64,000 bases of DNA. Source: Larix kaempferi. Lineage: Eukaryota; Streptophyta; Pinopsida; Pinales; Pinaceae. The position numbers were made by a program, and so were the translations under genes. Each line of letters begins with the position of its first letter. Positions within the stretch are counted from its first letter, which is position 1. Positions 37,109-49,493 of this stretch are shown in pieces. Location of the stretch: NCBI GenBank assembly GCA_027924585.1, contig BSBM01000877.1, positions 2,419,501-2,483,500 on the forward strand, given 5' to 3'. Below the pieces are notes generated by a model that did not search any database, had not been told where the DNA came from, and worked only from the letters and a program-made list of their open reading frames with translations.

Positions 37109-38837
37109 TTGGTTTAAGGAAGAACCTAATGTTCCACTAAGAAACACTATCATGTATTTTATTTTCACCTTTATGTATTTTAAGATGCTAAAATTGTGTA
37201 GAAAATTGCCTAGGATATGTTGTTGCATCAAGGTGGTTTAATGTTGATAGGACATTGCATTAAATTCTTGTGGAGTTGTGAGAACCCAAGTGGCCTAGAG
37301 AATTAATTTTTTCTTTTATATATGATTTACTCTTATGAGTTAATAATGAAGGTGATATGTCTTTTAAATCCTAACTAAATGATTTTAAAACATGCACATC
37401 CCAAAATTGTGAAAACTAAGTTGGCCTCCTATATTCTCTCCAACGGATACATATGGTAGTTCTGGAAATTAGTAAGGTTGTTCAATATTGTTGAAACTAT
37501 TTACCAAGAATAGGATTCAACAGTTTTGCAATTAATTGTTGTAACTGTGAAGCCTGTTATTATACATATGTAGCCCATAGAGGCAAATTTGAGGCAAGGG
37601 CATCAATCCCTCTCCTCGGCTGATTGTAATCTCCTTTTGTTGAAAAATAAGATCTAGTTGGTTGTCCCATGGATGTATCCCCTTCAAGGGGTTTTGCCAT
37701 GTAAATAATTATCTTTTGTGTAATTACTTTTGATATCTTGTTTCTCTAGCATGCAATTCTATCTTTTTTATGCTTTCTGTGGACTTTTGTTGCCCAACAT
37801 GCAATGTGGGAAGATCATTCATGAGTATCTCAATGAGGTGTTTAAAGTATGGCTTAAGACACAACTATTTGAAAGGATGTAAGAGTCAAGCTAGGTGAAA
37901 ACAAATAAGGAGGGTAGATGAAAAGAGAGGCCACTCATTTTCTCTAAAGAACTGAGCTAAGGGGAGGGCATAAAGGGAAAATTGAAAAAACGATTCCATA
38001 GATGATGAAAGGAAAACATGTGAGGATGTGATAAAGTCCTTTAGGAATGTCAACAAATTTGAAATCAAAGAGAAGAATATAGCATGAAAATAGTTGTGGG
38101 TTTATATCTAAAGATGTGCATAGATCAAGCCAATAGATAACCAAAAATAGCATGAGAATAAATAAATATATCTTGGTGCATGGTTGAGAGAGCACGTATG
38201 AGCCTAGAGAGAGCATGCGAATAAATAAATATATCTTGGTGCATGGTTGAGAGAGCACTTGTGAGCCTAGAGAGCTTCTAGGAAAAGTGAAAAAAGGAAG
38301 CATGTATTCACTGTGAGAGTGACTAATATCAAAGATAACAATCATATTTATGAATGATTGAGTTGTTGAGATGGTGAAAAGTTTTCTTATGTAATGAGTT
38401 GTTCTACTAACGAACAACCATAAAAAACAACCATCAAAAGAAGGCAAAGATATGTCTACAATATTGCAACTATATATTGAGGAGCAGACCTTGCGACATG
38501 TCCTAGATTCATGTGTGAAGAACTATGGAGAGAAAAATTTGATCTACTAGGATGTAGGCTTTGTGATAGGCATGTATATGGAAAAAAATAGTTGTAATTT
38601 GTGGGGAATTCATACTTTTCTTTGGTATCAAAGAACTTTGATTTACTAAGGAACTTTGATTTACTAAGGTGTAGGCCTTGTGATATGCATGGATATGAAA
38701 AAAGTGAGTTTAGTATATGAGGAATTCATATTTTCTTTGATAAAATTTAGGCAATCAAAATATATTAATATAAACTTTAAACGTTGAATTTTTTACCAGG
38801 ACAATTAAAATGACTCAGTCCATAAATGAAAAAATGA
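37109..38837. other. Unassigned 1.7 kb with two short tandem duplications
   Basis: No credible gene. A 61-bp unit (aataaatatatcttggtgcatgg core) is duplicated at about 38156-38275 and explains the repeated residues in a spurious minus-strand frame. Another duplication around 38540-38700 repeats gatttactaaggtgtaggcc-like text. The word ccccttcaaggggttttgccatgtaa at 37680-37705 resembles ends of copia LTRs, but no full LTR is visible. Confidence 0.45.
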
Positions 38838-38842
38838 CTACA
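38838..38842. repeat. Left TSD (ctaca) of the 5.8-kb LTR element
   Basis: ctaca precedes tgatgcagg and recurs at 44597-44601 after gcatca. Confidence 0.9.
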
Positions 38843-40692
38843 TGATGCAGGCCCATACTAGAGCCCAACTATAACCGAGGATTACTCTTGATATGCTTTC
38901 ATCTTATACACACTCTACTAACCCCAAAACCCCATAAACACATTCAAAGTTCAAACTAATCTTGTTCCCTTGTTCCCATCCTAGCTCACTTAGTTCTCTC
39001 ATGTACCCTGCACTCAAGTATTCTAGCACTTCAATCACTCATATAACCATCCTCCAACCGATGTGCAATTAACACTTGGTACTCAATACCATTTCACCTG
39101 AATGCATAAGATCTCTCGTTCAAAAGATTAAAAGCCTAACATACAACCTCAATGCACTCAACAGCTTCTTGCATTCAGAAAGGGAATGAACTCCATGCTA
39201 TGACTCTTGACTCTCTTGAGCACCTAAAGGTTCCTCATGCAACCACTCACCATGATCAAAGGTGTCTTATACAAAACCAACGCAACCACTTAAAGTGCTT
39301 ACGTCCGAACTCTTCAGGGCGAGGTGACCTCTTCCACTCACGCATTCAACTGGTTAACAAGCCATCGCTTGACTATCTCTGAATTTCCTCGTCAGCATCT
39401 GACCTTCCATTCATCGCTTGACTACTCTCATCTTTCTCTCACCATCCAATAAATGCCAAGAATGCACAGGAACCGTCGATTTCCTGTCTCTTCGCCATCA
39501 ACAAGTCATTGCTACTTCCTCTGTGCAGAAATCTTCATACGTAGCTCTGGCTGCAATTCTCGACTTCACCAACATATGAAATGAAAACACCCAATTCTTC
39601 TGCCATTACAAGAAAGACCTCATCATCATCATCACGGTCCTCACTCAAGAATGGGATTAATTCTTTCTGAGTTCTCTTTTCCCCGAGAGCATGTGCAATC
39701 GTTAAAAGCCTTCGAACAAAATTCAGATCTTACCTCTCGTCTATCCAAAATCGACCTGGTATCGATGGAAGCACTCAAGAAAGAAACTCAATTTCTATCT
39801 CTGCGATTTCTCTATGCATAATCCTCCATACCTCTGCCTGTAATTCCTTTGTAAACTCTCTGTAGGTCTCCCACATTCGCTTACCACTTCACTACAGCCT
39901 TCTATATTGATCTCGGGCTAAATTTCGAACTATGTTCTTTACTCATTGACCAAATGTCATGAATACGTTCAATCTCACTTGAACCTGGCAATCAAACTCG
40001 AATTCTCCATAGCCCTATTACAGAATAGAGTTCTGTTCTTACATAGTTATGTTTCCTTCAGGAGTTAAGCATAAACAATCTGTCTTCTCAGTGATTTCCC
40101 AAGCCATCATTAGGCTTCTGCAAGGCTGGAGCTTTCTCCAAGTCCTACCCAATCTCAAATCCAACTGGAATCTCCTACATCAATATTCTACCCAGTTGTT
40201 TAACTCTTGAACTGGAATCGACTAGCGATTCTACTCAGTCCACTATTGTCAGGTTTTCCATGCATGAAGGTAGCTTTACACAGAGCTACTCCTATTCATC
40301 AAGGATATTCAATTAAATTATACACAGAATGCAAGATGACAACAACCCAGTAATATGGCGAATCTCTTTCCATTAACAATAAAACTGTACATGCAACTTC
40401 AAAAGAACCCTAATCTCCTCTGCCTCCTACTCTCTCCTATCTTTTAGAGACTCTCCAGCCTTCAGTTACAAAAGCCCCCTCTTAAGCTTCCACTACTTGC
40501 TATAATCCGGCCACATTCCCTTTCTTGAGGGATTCGTTACATGAGTTATCAATGACTGACACCTTACTAACTAGAATCTTTTATCCCTATGTCTACTTGC
40601 TAGCTAGACTCCTTTACAAATGGTTCACAATGTTCTTTTTTTTTTTCTAGGCACATTTGCACTTGACCCTAAAAGCCAATGCTCCTGCATCA
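38843..40692 (-). repeat. Left LTR (3' LTR in element orientation)
   Basis: Aligns end to end with 42731-44596. The 76-codon frames found in both LTRs (39152 and 43040) lie at the same LTR position and are not independent evidence of a gene. Confidence 0.93.
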
Positions 40693-40738
40693 GACTCCCA
40701 AAGTAGAAAGAAAGTATGATCACCTGATCATGTTCCTT

Positions 40739-42340
40739 CTATCTCCATCTTCCTGGATCCCAAACTTTGGCTTGCTGCTGTCCATAAGCTGCATTTCCTT
40801 TACCGTTCTTCAGCTGCAATCTTCTTACTTCACTTTCTGTTTTTAGTTCTGAGCTTGCTTCAACTGTTGTCCCAGATATTTCTGCAAACATTACTTCGGA
40901 CATTGCTGCAACCACTATTGTAGATATTGCTTCCAGCCTTACTTCCTTTATGCTTTTGTAAGCATCTCCCTCTATGATATCTTTTTCATGCTTTCTGCCT
41001 GCAATTTCACCTTCAAAAAGTAATTTGTTTTCCCATTTTCTGATCGCAGCAACATAATCAATCCGTCCTCTTTGTATACTAGTTAGCACATCATAGAATT
41101 GTGAACCAATATTTGTCTCTCTTACAACATGAGACATTTCTCCTCCATCAACCACAACTTCTTCCTCTTGCTCGAATACTTTCAGCCAGTATTTCAGACA
41201 TTCATTTTCTTCAAACAATGCATTAGTATGCTTCCTTTCAGGGTCAGCACAACTCTTCTTTGCCTCTGTCAAAATAGAATCCTGATTTTCTACTTCTGTG
41301 GTAGTCCCAATTGTCTTTCCAACAGTCTTCTCTTGGCTATGCAGACAAGCTAACTTCTCCCTGTCCTCAATATCAATAGGTCCTTTCATACGAGACATGA
41401 CTGTCTCATCTTCCTCAGGGATGCTGCCCTTATTAAGTAAGAGAGCTATGAATTTCTTTTGCTGCAATAACTCTTCTTGGTCTTCATCAGAAAGGCTCTC
41501 TTCATCATACTCTATTCGACAATTTTCTACTTCATTTAAGACAACTCCCAGAGATGGATTGCCTTCTGCAACTCCTGCAAACACACTTAAATTGTCAATT
41601 TCAAAACTACAAGACCCAATGGTCTCATTTGATAGTCCAATCATCAAATCTTTCTTTGGCTGCTCCAAGTCTTGTACAGGACTCAGAAAATCCTCACTGT
41701 CTTTCTTCTCAGCTTTCTCAAGCATAACATATGAATGCTTGCTATACTCCTCTTTCAGTTCTTGGTCATCATTATATGCCAAGCCTTCCTTGCCTTCAAC
41801 TTTTGCTGCATGCTGAAAAGCATCACCTTCTTCTCTCCGTGTATGTGTATTTGCATGAGACACAACTGTCTCTTCATCTTCCTGAACAAGATTCAGGTTC
41901 GGTCCTCCTCCTTTATCCTTTATGATAACATTAGCAAATTTCCTTTCATCATTCATTGTACCTGCAAGCATACACAAAGTATTAGTTTTAAAACATTGAG
42001 ACCTCTTGGCCTCACTTGAAGCTTCAGGCTTCAAGTCTTCTCCCGGACACTCACTTGCCTTGAGTATCTCTTCTTCACACTGATCATTTATCAGTTGCTC
42101 TTTCCTCTTCTTCTGTAGCCTATGCCACTTCATCTTTCTTCTCATGAGGAATCCACATCTTTGGTCTTCCTCCTCGTTCTGTAACAGCCCCATCAATACT
42201 TTTAGACGAACTCCTATCTCAGCCTTCTACCTCTCATATTCTTCATCACTCATCTGCCTCCACATGTCATTGGATTTGGCATCTTCCTTCTTCAATTTGT
42301 GGTTGTCTCCTGAACCTTTGCTATGACTCTTGATAGTCAT
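40739..42340 (-). pseudogene. Single ORF of the non-autonomous LTR element, about 533 codons, one amber stop
   Basis: The minus-strand ATG at 42340 opens MTIKSHSKGSGDNHKLKKED; codon 38 is TAG (42229-42227) and the frame then runs open for over 480 codons to TAG near 40739. The next Met after the stop is at codon 50 (MGLLQNEEEDQ). The protein is strongly charged (Glu/Lys-rich) with a basic N-terminal patch RRKMKWHRLQKKRKEQL and a long acidic middle (ESLSDEDQEELLQQ). The end reads EVRRLQLKNGKGNAAYGQQQ. There is no CCHC knuckle, protease DTG or RT motif. It could be a diverged gag-like protein or a captured host gene. Maintenance of such a long frame suggests it was coding until recently. Confidence 0.6.
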
Positions 42341-42718
42341 CTTCTAAGCGCTGCACTCACAACTCTTCTTCTCTTGTATTTCAATCCTCAGTTGAAACAC
42401 TAGGTCCTGGCCACTCCTCTTCTTCCTCTATCAGAAACCCTTACTAGCTTCCTTCATCACTGTCTTCAAGACTATGACTCCTTGCTGAGATGTCTCCTCT
42501 TCTGCTGTTACCTACATATCAATGACATTAAAAAAAAAGACCATACCCAAGCTTTCAAAAGCTTGCTGCTACCAAATTTCTATGGCCACTCCCACACTTC
42601 TGTTCAACTTCAATCTCTTGACTAAACTTGCCTTCTCCTTCCTTTTCATGCAACTACACCTCCCAAAGTAGCTATCTTCCACACCAAGAACTCCATTGTT
42701 CAAGCTTCCTTTCCTTGC

Positions 42719-42730
42719 TCTGATACCAAT
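42719..42730 (-). other. Primer-binding site of the 5.8-kb LTR element
   Basis: Minus strand TTGGTATCAGAGC lies next to the right LTR (separated by the dinucleotide AT). It is the standard initiator Met-tRNA site of plant LTR elements. Confidence 0.9.
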
Positions 42731-44596
42731 TGATGCAGGCCCATACTAGAGCCCGGCAATAACCGAGGATTACTCTTGGTGTGTTTTCATCTTATACACA
42801 CTCTACTAGCCCCAAAACCCCATAAACACATTCAAAGTTCAAACTAATCTTGTTCCCTTGTTCCCATCCTAGCTCACTTAGTTCTCTCATGTACCCTGCA
42901 CTCAAGTATTCTAGCACTTCAATCACTCATATAACCATCCTCCAACCGATGTGGAATTAACACTTGGTACTCAATACAATTTCACCTCAATGCATAAGAT
43001 CTCTCGTTCAAAAGCTTAAAAGCCTAACATACAACCTCAATGCACTCAACAGCTTCTTGCATTCGGAAAGGGAATAAACTCCATGCTATGACTCTTGACT
43101 CTCTTGAGCACCTAAAGGTTCCTCATGCGACCACTCACCATGATCAAAGGTGTCTTATACAAAACCAACGCAACCACTTAAAGTGCTTACCTCCGAACTC
43201 TTCAGGGCGAGGTGACCTCTTCCACTCACGCATTCAACTGGTTAACAAGCCATCGCTTGACTATCTCTGAATTTCCTCGTCAGCATCTGACCTTCCATTC
43301 ATCGCTTGACTGCTCTCATCTATCTTTCACCATCCAATAAACGCCAAGAATGCACAGGAACCGTCGATTTTCTGTCTCTTCGCCATCAGCAAGTCATTGC
43401 TACTTCCTCTGTGCAGAAATCTTCATACGTAGCTCTGGCTGCAATTCTCGACTTCACCAACATATGAAATGAAAACCCCCAATTCTTCTGCCATTACAAG
43501 CAAGACCTCATCATCATCACGTTCCTCACTCAAGAATGAGATTAATTCTTTCTGAGTTCTCTTTTCCCCGAGAGCATGTGCAATCGTTGAAAGCCTTCAA
43601 ACAGAATTCAGATATTACCTCTCGTCTATCCAAAATCGACCTGGTATCGATGGAAGCACTCAAGCAAGAAACTCGATTTCTATCTCTGCGATTTCTCTAT
43701 GCATAATCCTCCATACCTCTGCCTGTAATTCCTTTGTAAACGATCCGTAGGTCTCCCACATTCGCTTACCACTTCACTACAGCCTTCTATATCGATCTCG
43801 GGCTAAATTTCGAACTATGTTCTTTACTCATTGACCAGATGTCATGAATACGTTCAATCTCACTTGAACCTGGCAATCAAACTCGAATTCTCCATAGCCC
43901 TATTACAGAATAGAGTTCTGTTCTTACATAGTTATGTTTCCTTCAGGGGTTAAGCATAAACACTCTGTCTTCTCAGTGATTTCCCAAGCCATCATTAGGC
44001 TTCTGCAAGGCTGGAGCTTTCTCCAAGTCCTACCCAGTCTCAAATCCAACTGGAATCTCCTACATCAATATTCTACCCAGTTGTTTTACTCTTGAACTGG
44101 AATCGACTAGCGATTCTACTCAGTCCACTATTGTCAGGTTTTCCATGCATGAAGGTAGCTTTACACAGAGCTACTCCTATTCATCAAGGTTATTCAATTA
44201 AATTATACACAGAATGCAAGATGACAACAACCCAGTAATATGGCTAATCTCTTTCCATTAACAATAAAACTGTACATGCAACTTCAAAAGAACCCTAATC
44301 TCCTCTGCCTCCTACTCTCTCCTATCTTTTAGAGACTCTCCAGCCTTTAGTTACAAAAACAGCATTCAGTTACAAAAACCCCCTCTTCAACTTCCACTAC
44401 TTGCTATAATCCGGCCACATTCCCTTTCTTGAGGGATTCGTTACATGAGTTATCACTGACTGACACCTAACTAATTAGAATCTTTTATCCCTATGTCTAC
44501 TTGCTATCTAGACTCCTTTACAAATGGTTCACAATGTTCTTTGTTTTTTTCTAGGCACATTTGCACTTGACCCTGAAAGCCAATGCTCCTGCATCA
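42731..44596 (-). repeat. Right LTR (5' LTR in element orientation)
   Basis: Partner of 38843-40692. It carries a small extra duplication near 44350-44385 (agttacaaaaac repeated) that explains most of the length difference. Confidence 0.93.
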
Positions 44597-44601
44597 CTAC
44601 A
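44597..44601. repeat. Right TSD (ctaca) of the 5.8-kb LTR element
   Basis: Same five bases as at 38838-38842. Confidence 0.9.
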
Positions 44602-44794
44602 GAAAAATTGCATACATGCGTTGGCTCACTTTTCTTTTTTCCCTCTACACCGTGGCACAATACATCAATACATTGTCAAAGAGTGTGAAGAGTGCACGTG
44701 GTATTAGGGTCGTTGCATTCTTGTTTATGTAACTCAAGGACACCCAAGATAAGATTACATGTTATTCACAGATTACAGGTTATTGAGACTCAAG

Positions 44795-45435
44795 GACTAC
44801 TATTGACTGGGAAAACAATAAAGACAGATTACAAGTTATTCATCTTAAGTAGTGGCAGCAGAAGATCATAGCATTAATCGGGATCTTTGAGGACATTTCA
44901 TTTATGCATATATATAGAGTTTTTAATATTGTAGCAGATGAATTATCCAAGGAGGCACTAACGATGGATGAAGGAGGTATTTTTTATCAGCAGTACATTG
45001 GGGGATCCATTATAGAACAAGGGGTAATCAATATTTTTCAACAGGCGAGGTCCGGGGCTGACCAACAAGATGCAAATGTAGTGTGATAGCAGCGGATCAG
45101 GTTTAAACTGCTGGTTGAACCTTTTTTTTCTTATGTAATTTTAGTCTTTTTTTTTGGGGGGGGGGGCTATCTAGTTCATTAAACAGCCATGGGGGCTCAT
45201 TATATATGTCATGCTCTTGTTTTTATACACCGGTACTTTCTATGAATACCGGTTTTCTGTACTCACTTGGTATGTTTATGTTTTTCTTGGGACTATGGAC
45301 AAGCTACATGATCCAATATGACAGTTCCTTTCAGGACTTGAAGATTGTAAATTTTTTGTAACAAACAATCTAGACATATACTTTTAGACATATACTTTTA
45401 ATATAGTATAGTTATTTTATTCTTGAAAAAAAATA
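44795..45435 (+). mobile_element. 5'-truncated LINE: RNase H end, 3' UTR and A-rich tail
   Basis: From about 44795 the frame reads IDWENNKDRLQVIHLK, a TAG at 44850, WQQKIIALIGIFEDISF and HIYRVFNIVADELSKEAL, ending in TGA at 45084-45086. This is the C-terminal part of the RNase H found at the end of plant L1 ORF2 (H-x-x-R-x-x-N-x-x-A-D-x-L-S-K). The 3' UTR carries a G run at 45161-45169 and ends at an A run near 45424-45431. It is a different lineage from the LINE at 415: its RNase H end and 3' UTR show no similarity to that element. A left boundary and TSD were not found. Confidence 0.75.
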
Positions 45436-45640
45436 CAATGCATTCAAAAAATGAAAAAAAATACAATGCATTCAAAAAATTAAAATCAAATGTATACAAT
45501 ATAATGTAAACCAAATTATGAAAACATATCAAATTGCATAAGAAACTAAAAATATAGAATATATTAAAACCAAATATATGCAATAGCATGTAAACAGAAT
45601 CATGAAACCTAACAAGTTGCATTAGAAAACTATTAATATT
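45424..45640. repeat. Short tandem repeats at the LINE tail
   Basis: aaaaaaatacaatgcattca occurs twice (45424-45482), then an approximately 80-bp unit (aaattatgaaaacatatcaa; aatcatgaaacctaacaag) is repeated at 45497 and 45577. It may derive from slippage at the poly(A) tail. Confidence 0.6.
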
Positions 45641-46299
45641 CCAAATAAACTATCAACTACTTTTGTGGCTGGTTTATTTAAATAAACTATTTCAAGATCT
45701 AGTTAGTGGTTGGTTGGTTTCAATAAACCAAAACAAAGGAACAAAAAATTAAACAAGTTCAAGCCTATACGCTGAATACTTACCTGACAAAAGAAGAATT
45801 TCGAATCCCGTAGGCTCTCGAACCAAGATCCATGTACAAGATTCTGAATCCACAACTTTTACTAACACATCTGCAAGGTGGCCAAAGTGGAACAGATACC
45901 ACAATGACGACAGTGATAGGGTGCCCATAGTGGAAAAAAACGAATGACGAATCCTGCAAGATTCCGAATCACGCAAGCTACTGTCAATCCACATTTGCAG
46001 CATGCCCTTAGTGGAACAGGTAGCAGAGTGCCGAAATGGAAGAGGTGGCACGGTGCATACATTGATAGTGAGGTAGTAGTAGGGTGCCCGATGTGGCAGG
46101 GCGTGGGTACCAAGGTGCCCACGGTGGAAGATAAAGGTCACAGCAAAACCTAACACCACAAAGCAGGGTCCCAACAATAGTTTACACGACGGAGTAGGGT
46201 CCCAACAATAGTTTACATGGAGGAGCAGGGTCCTAGCAAAACAAGACAAGGTGGCCCTAGCTCTGTTCGGCAGAAGAATGACCAACGATGGCAGCGACC
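45641..46299. other. GC-richer block, coding status doubtful
   Basis: A 178-codon minus-strand frame (45749-46285) spans this block, but it overlaps another frame on the same strand, is rich in Cys/Leu/His with no motif, and reflects short repeats such as agggtcccaacaatagttta. I do not call it a gene. Confidence 0.4.
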
Positions 46300-46560
46300 G
46301 ACCAAATATGTATCACCATTATTCGGCTGAATACTTATTGTACCGAATAATTATTCGATTGAATAAGTTTTGGCTGAATATTTATTCGACTGAATAGTTT
46401 TCCAAAAGAATTGAACGTCGACAAATTTTCTCGGCTGATAATCCCTCACGCATTTCGAGGCCACAATTAATTTTAATGGTCGACCGTTAATAGTTATCCA
46501 AACGAACTATTGTCTACTTTATTAAGCCGAATAGAAATATTTATTCGGTCGAAAAACCTA
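46300..46560. repeat. Cluster of inverted TATTCGG / CCGAATA words
   Basis: Words such as attcggctgaata, ccgaataattattcg, attcgactgaata, taagccgaatag and tattcggtcgaaaa occur within 260 bp on both strands. The reverse complement of 46500-46560 (gtttttcgaccgaataaata) resembles 11330-11360 and 23410-23440 in the copy A/B/C spacers. Confidence 0.6.
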
Positions 46561-47610
46561 CACTATGCATCTCCACCCCTCAATTCTCACGAAATAGACA
46601 CCCATTTTCGCAATTTAACCCATGTGTATTTAATTGTTTACTTGTTTAATTCCATGTGATGTACTTTGTATTGTGTCATCTTGTCGACCAAAACTATCAA
46701 TTCGAGTCCCTATATGTCGAAAAGGACATTTAGGGAACAAGATAACAATAGTGGATTCTCCACTACCGCCCCGAATCTACTTTTGACCTTTAGTTTTCAA
46801 TAGTCTTATCTTGAATGTTTTTGTAAAATAAAACAGTTTAATTTAAAGTATATGTCATTTGTATTTGGTCTTGTCGGACCACCTTGCAACTATTACTTCA
46901 TCTTACATCTGTTTAGCTACCTTGCCATAATGATATTTGAATTATGATGTACAAGTCATATGCATATCTACCGTGTTATATTTGACCTATTAATAATGGA
47001 ATATTACAATCCCTTTAATAATGTCAATGTCTAGAAAAATTTCAAGTTTGGATTGTAACAACTAGACCTATTGAGAATAACTTCTGAAATGAAACATTTT
47101 GATTTAGATTAAAATTGTCATTCATATTTCAATAATTTACAAGATAATTTATTTTGTTATGATTTGACCTATCTTAATCATGAAAGAGTACAATCCATTG
47201 CCATTATTGAAACAAAGATGAGTCACTTTGATTAATTTATATTGATATTATCTACAATTTTCACAATTTGAAATTACAAGTATGTTGAATTGGAAGAATT
47301 AAAGTATTTTATATTAGGTAGTTAAGAAATGTGTTGTATTAAGTTGATTGTGTTATATATTGGACTATGGTCCCTATTGTACCATGTTTGATTAAAGTGG
47401 GGCATAATAAAAAAGAAATAAACTATTCATGTTTACTCATAGGGTTTTTCTATGTAGATATTATTGACCTTTTTTAGTTTCTCCTCATTGTGGTGAAGTG
47501 ATTTTTAATGGTGTTTGTTTGGACAAGATGAGTGCCAAGCAAAAAGGATCATAGGTTACATCAATACATAGGTTACATCAGTTAATAGTCCTACATAATA
47601 AAGGACCAAT
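46561..47610. other. Gap without gene
   Basis: AT-rich. No coherent frame or repeat is recognised apart from a short repeat ataggttacatca at 47550-47582. Confidence 0.5.
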
Positions 47611-48500
47611 GCTAGAAGGTGTTGTATCTAGGACTATTAAATATAGCATACATGTACATGTGTATTTGTACACTTCTCTATAGATGAACATCATTTCATA
47701 ACATCTGCACATGCATTCTCGTATAAACATATAACAATCAAATAATTTACATCATAATATTATTTCTTAGCATTGCATACCAATTATGCATAGCATACAT
47801 GTATTCACATTCATCATCACATTTCTATATTATACACAATCTCTACATACAAGTCATTGATTTCCGAACCATACATAATACAATTCATCGAAATAAACCA
47901 CTTTATAAATTCTTTGGAACTTATAAAAGATATAATATATGTACCAATTTGTCACTACCAATGTCATAAGACCATTTGAACATTAAACATTAAGACATAA
48001 GTTACAAATTGTAGACCCTTTGTGAGATTCATCTTTTACATAATAGAGTAACGATGCTAGAAGGTGTTGTATCTAGGACTATTAAACATAGCATACATGT
48101 ACATATGCATTACACTTCTATATATATGAACATCATTGCATAAAATTTTCACATTCATTCATGTATAAACATAAAACAATCAAATAATTTACATCATAAC
48201 ATCATTTCTTAGCATTGCATACTAATTACACATAGCATACATTTATGTGCATTCATCATCACATTTCTACATTATACACAATATCTACATACAATTCATT
48301 AATTTCCAAACCATAAATAATACGATTCATTGAAATAAACCACTTAATAAACCCTTTGGAACTTATAAAAGATATATTAGATGTATCAATTTGTCACTAC
48401 CAATGTCATAAGACCATTTGAACATTAAACGTTAAACATAAACAATAAGACACCCTACAAGTTTTACCAATTTCATAATACCATTTGAACATTAAAAATT
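47611..48500. repeat. 445-bp tandem duplication
   Basis: gctagaaggtgttgtatcta starts at 47611 and again at 48056, and the text between (agcatacatgtacat, aacataaaacaatcaaataa, cattgaaataaaccactt) is repeated with modest divergence. Confidence 0.85.
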
Positions 48501-48539
48501 AAACAAAAACATTAAGACATACTACAAGTTGTACATATC

Positions 48540-49215
48540 ATTTATGAGATTCATCATTTACATAATATTGGACCAAAAATGTGTATTAAGGAAATAAGGA
48601 CTAGTCAAAAAATGATTAGATTGGTAGGGTTGTCTACAACATTTCCAAACTACAAGCTTTAGGTCGTTGATGAGATTAAGATTTACATATTAGAGGTTCT
48701 GTTAGCTAGACATCATTTTATCTGGGACAATTAGGGAAACAAGGACTTTTCAAGAAATGAATAGATTGGTGGAATTGTCTACAACATTTCCAAACTACAA
48801 GCTTTAGATCATTGTTGAGATTCATATTTTACATAATAGAGGATTGTCTAAAACACTTCCAAACTACAAGCTTTAGATGAGATTCGTATTTTTAATAAAG
48901 AACCAATGCTAGAAAGCATTGTATCAGTGACAATTAGGGAAACAAGGACTTCTCAAGGAATAACTAGATTGGTGAAATTGTCTACAACACTTCCAAACTA
49001 CAAAATTTAGATGAGATTCATATTTTTAGTAAAGGACCAATGCTAGAAAGCATTGTATCAAGAATAATTAGGGAAATAAGGACTTTTCAAGAAATGACTA
49101 GATTGGTGGAATTGTCTACAACACCTCCAAACTACAAGCTTTAGGTCATTGATGAGATTCATACTTTACATAATAGAGGATTGTCTACAACAATGATAGG
49201 AAGCATCGTATCCAT
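48540..49215. repeat. Degenerate 120-150 bp repeat array
   Basis: About five units with gaaacaaggacttttcaag, tagattggtggaattgtcta, caacacttccaaactacaag and gatgagattcatattttaca. The same words occur at 30.2-30.5 kb downstream of the related minus-strand gene, so the array belongs to that gene family's 3' flank. Confidence 0.75.
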
Positions 49216-49493
49216 GACAATGTATAAGTTATTAACATTCACTCCTAACAAAATTGACCTATATTATTACTATACAAGATTGACTAGCATTATAAAACAT
49301 AATCATAAAACATATATTGATAGACATCATGCAAAATTATGATAGTCAAATCATACAAAATTATTTTATATTTAATCAAAAAATAAAGCTCTCATCCAAA
49401 AACAACTACAATATGTACTCAATACATTGATCTAATACACTAGTTAAAATGACAAATTTAAAATGCTAATCTAGGCATTACCAAAGAGACAAA

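Larger units (their letters stand above)
38843..44596 (-). mobile_element. Complete non-autonomous LTR retrotransposon with a single unknown ORF
   Basis: Direct repeats 38843-40692 and 42731-44596 (1850 and 1866 bp, only scattered differences) start tgatgcagg, end cctgcatca, and are bordered by the TSD ctaca. The primer-binding site next to the right LTR on the minus strand is TGGTATCAGAGC, a perfect initiator Met-tRNA match, which sets the orientation. The 2.0-kb interior has one long ORF on that strand and no RT, integrase or protease. It is thus non-autonomous, but unlike a typical LARD or TRIM it keeps a protein. LTR similarity makes it one of the younger insertions here. Confidence 0.93.

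Noticed and set aside
37944-38447. 167-codon minus-strand frame
   Set aside because: Contains a 61-bp direct duplication translated twice and very hydrophobic low-complexity text; no motif.
39152-43270. Two 76-codon frames with nearly identical proteins
   Set aside because: They are the same position in the two LTRs of one element; similarity reflects LTR identity, not gene conservation.
45749-46285. 178-codon minus-strand frame
   Set aside because: Overlaps another frame, no domain, Cys/His/Leu-rich composition caused by short repeats of the opposite strand.
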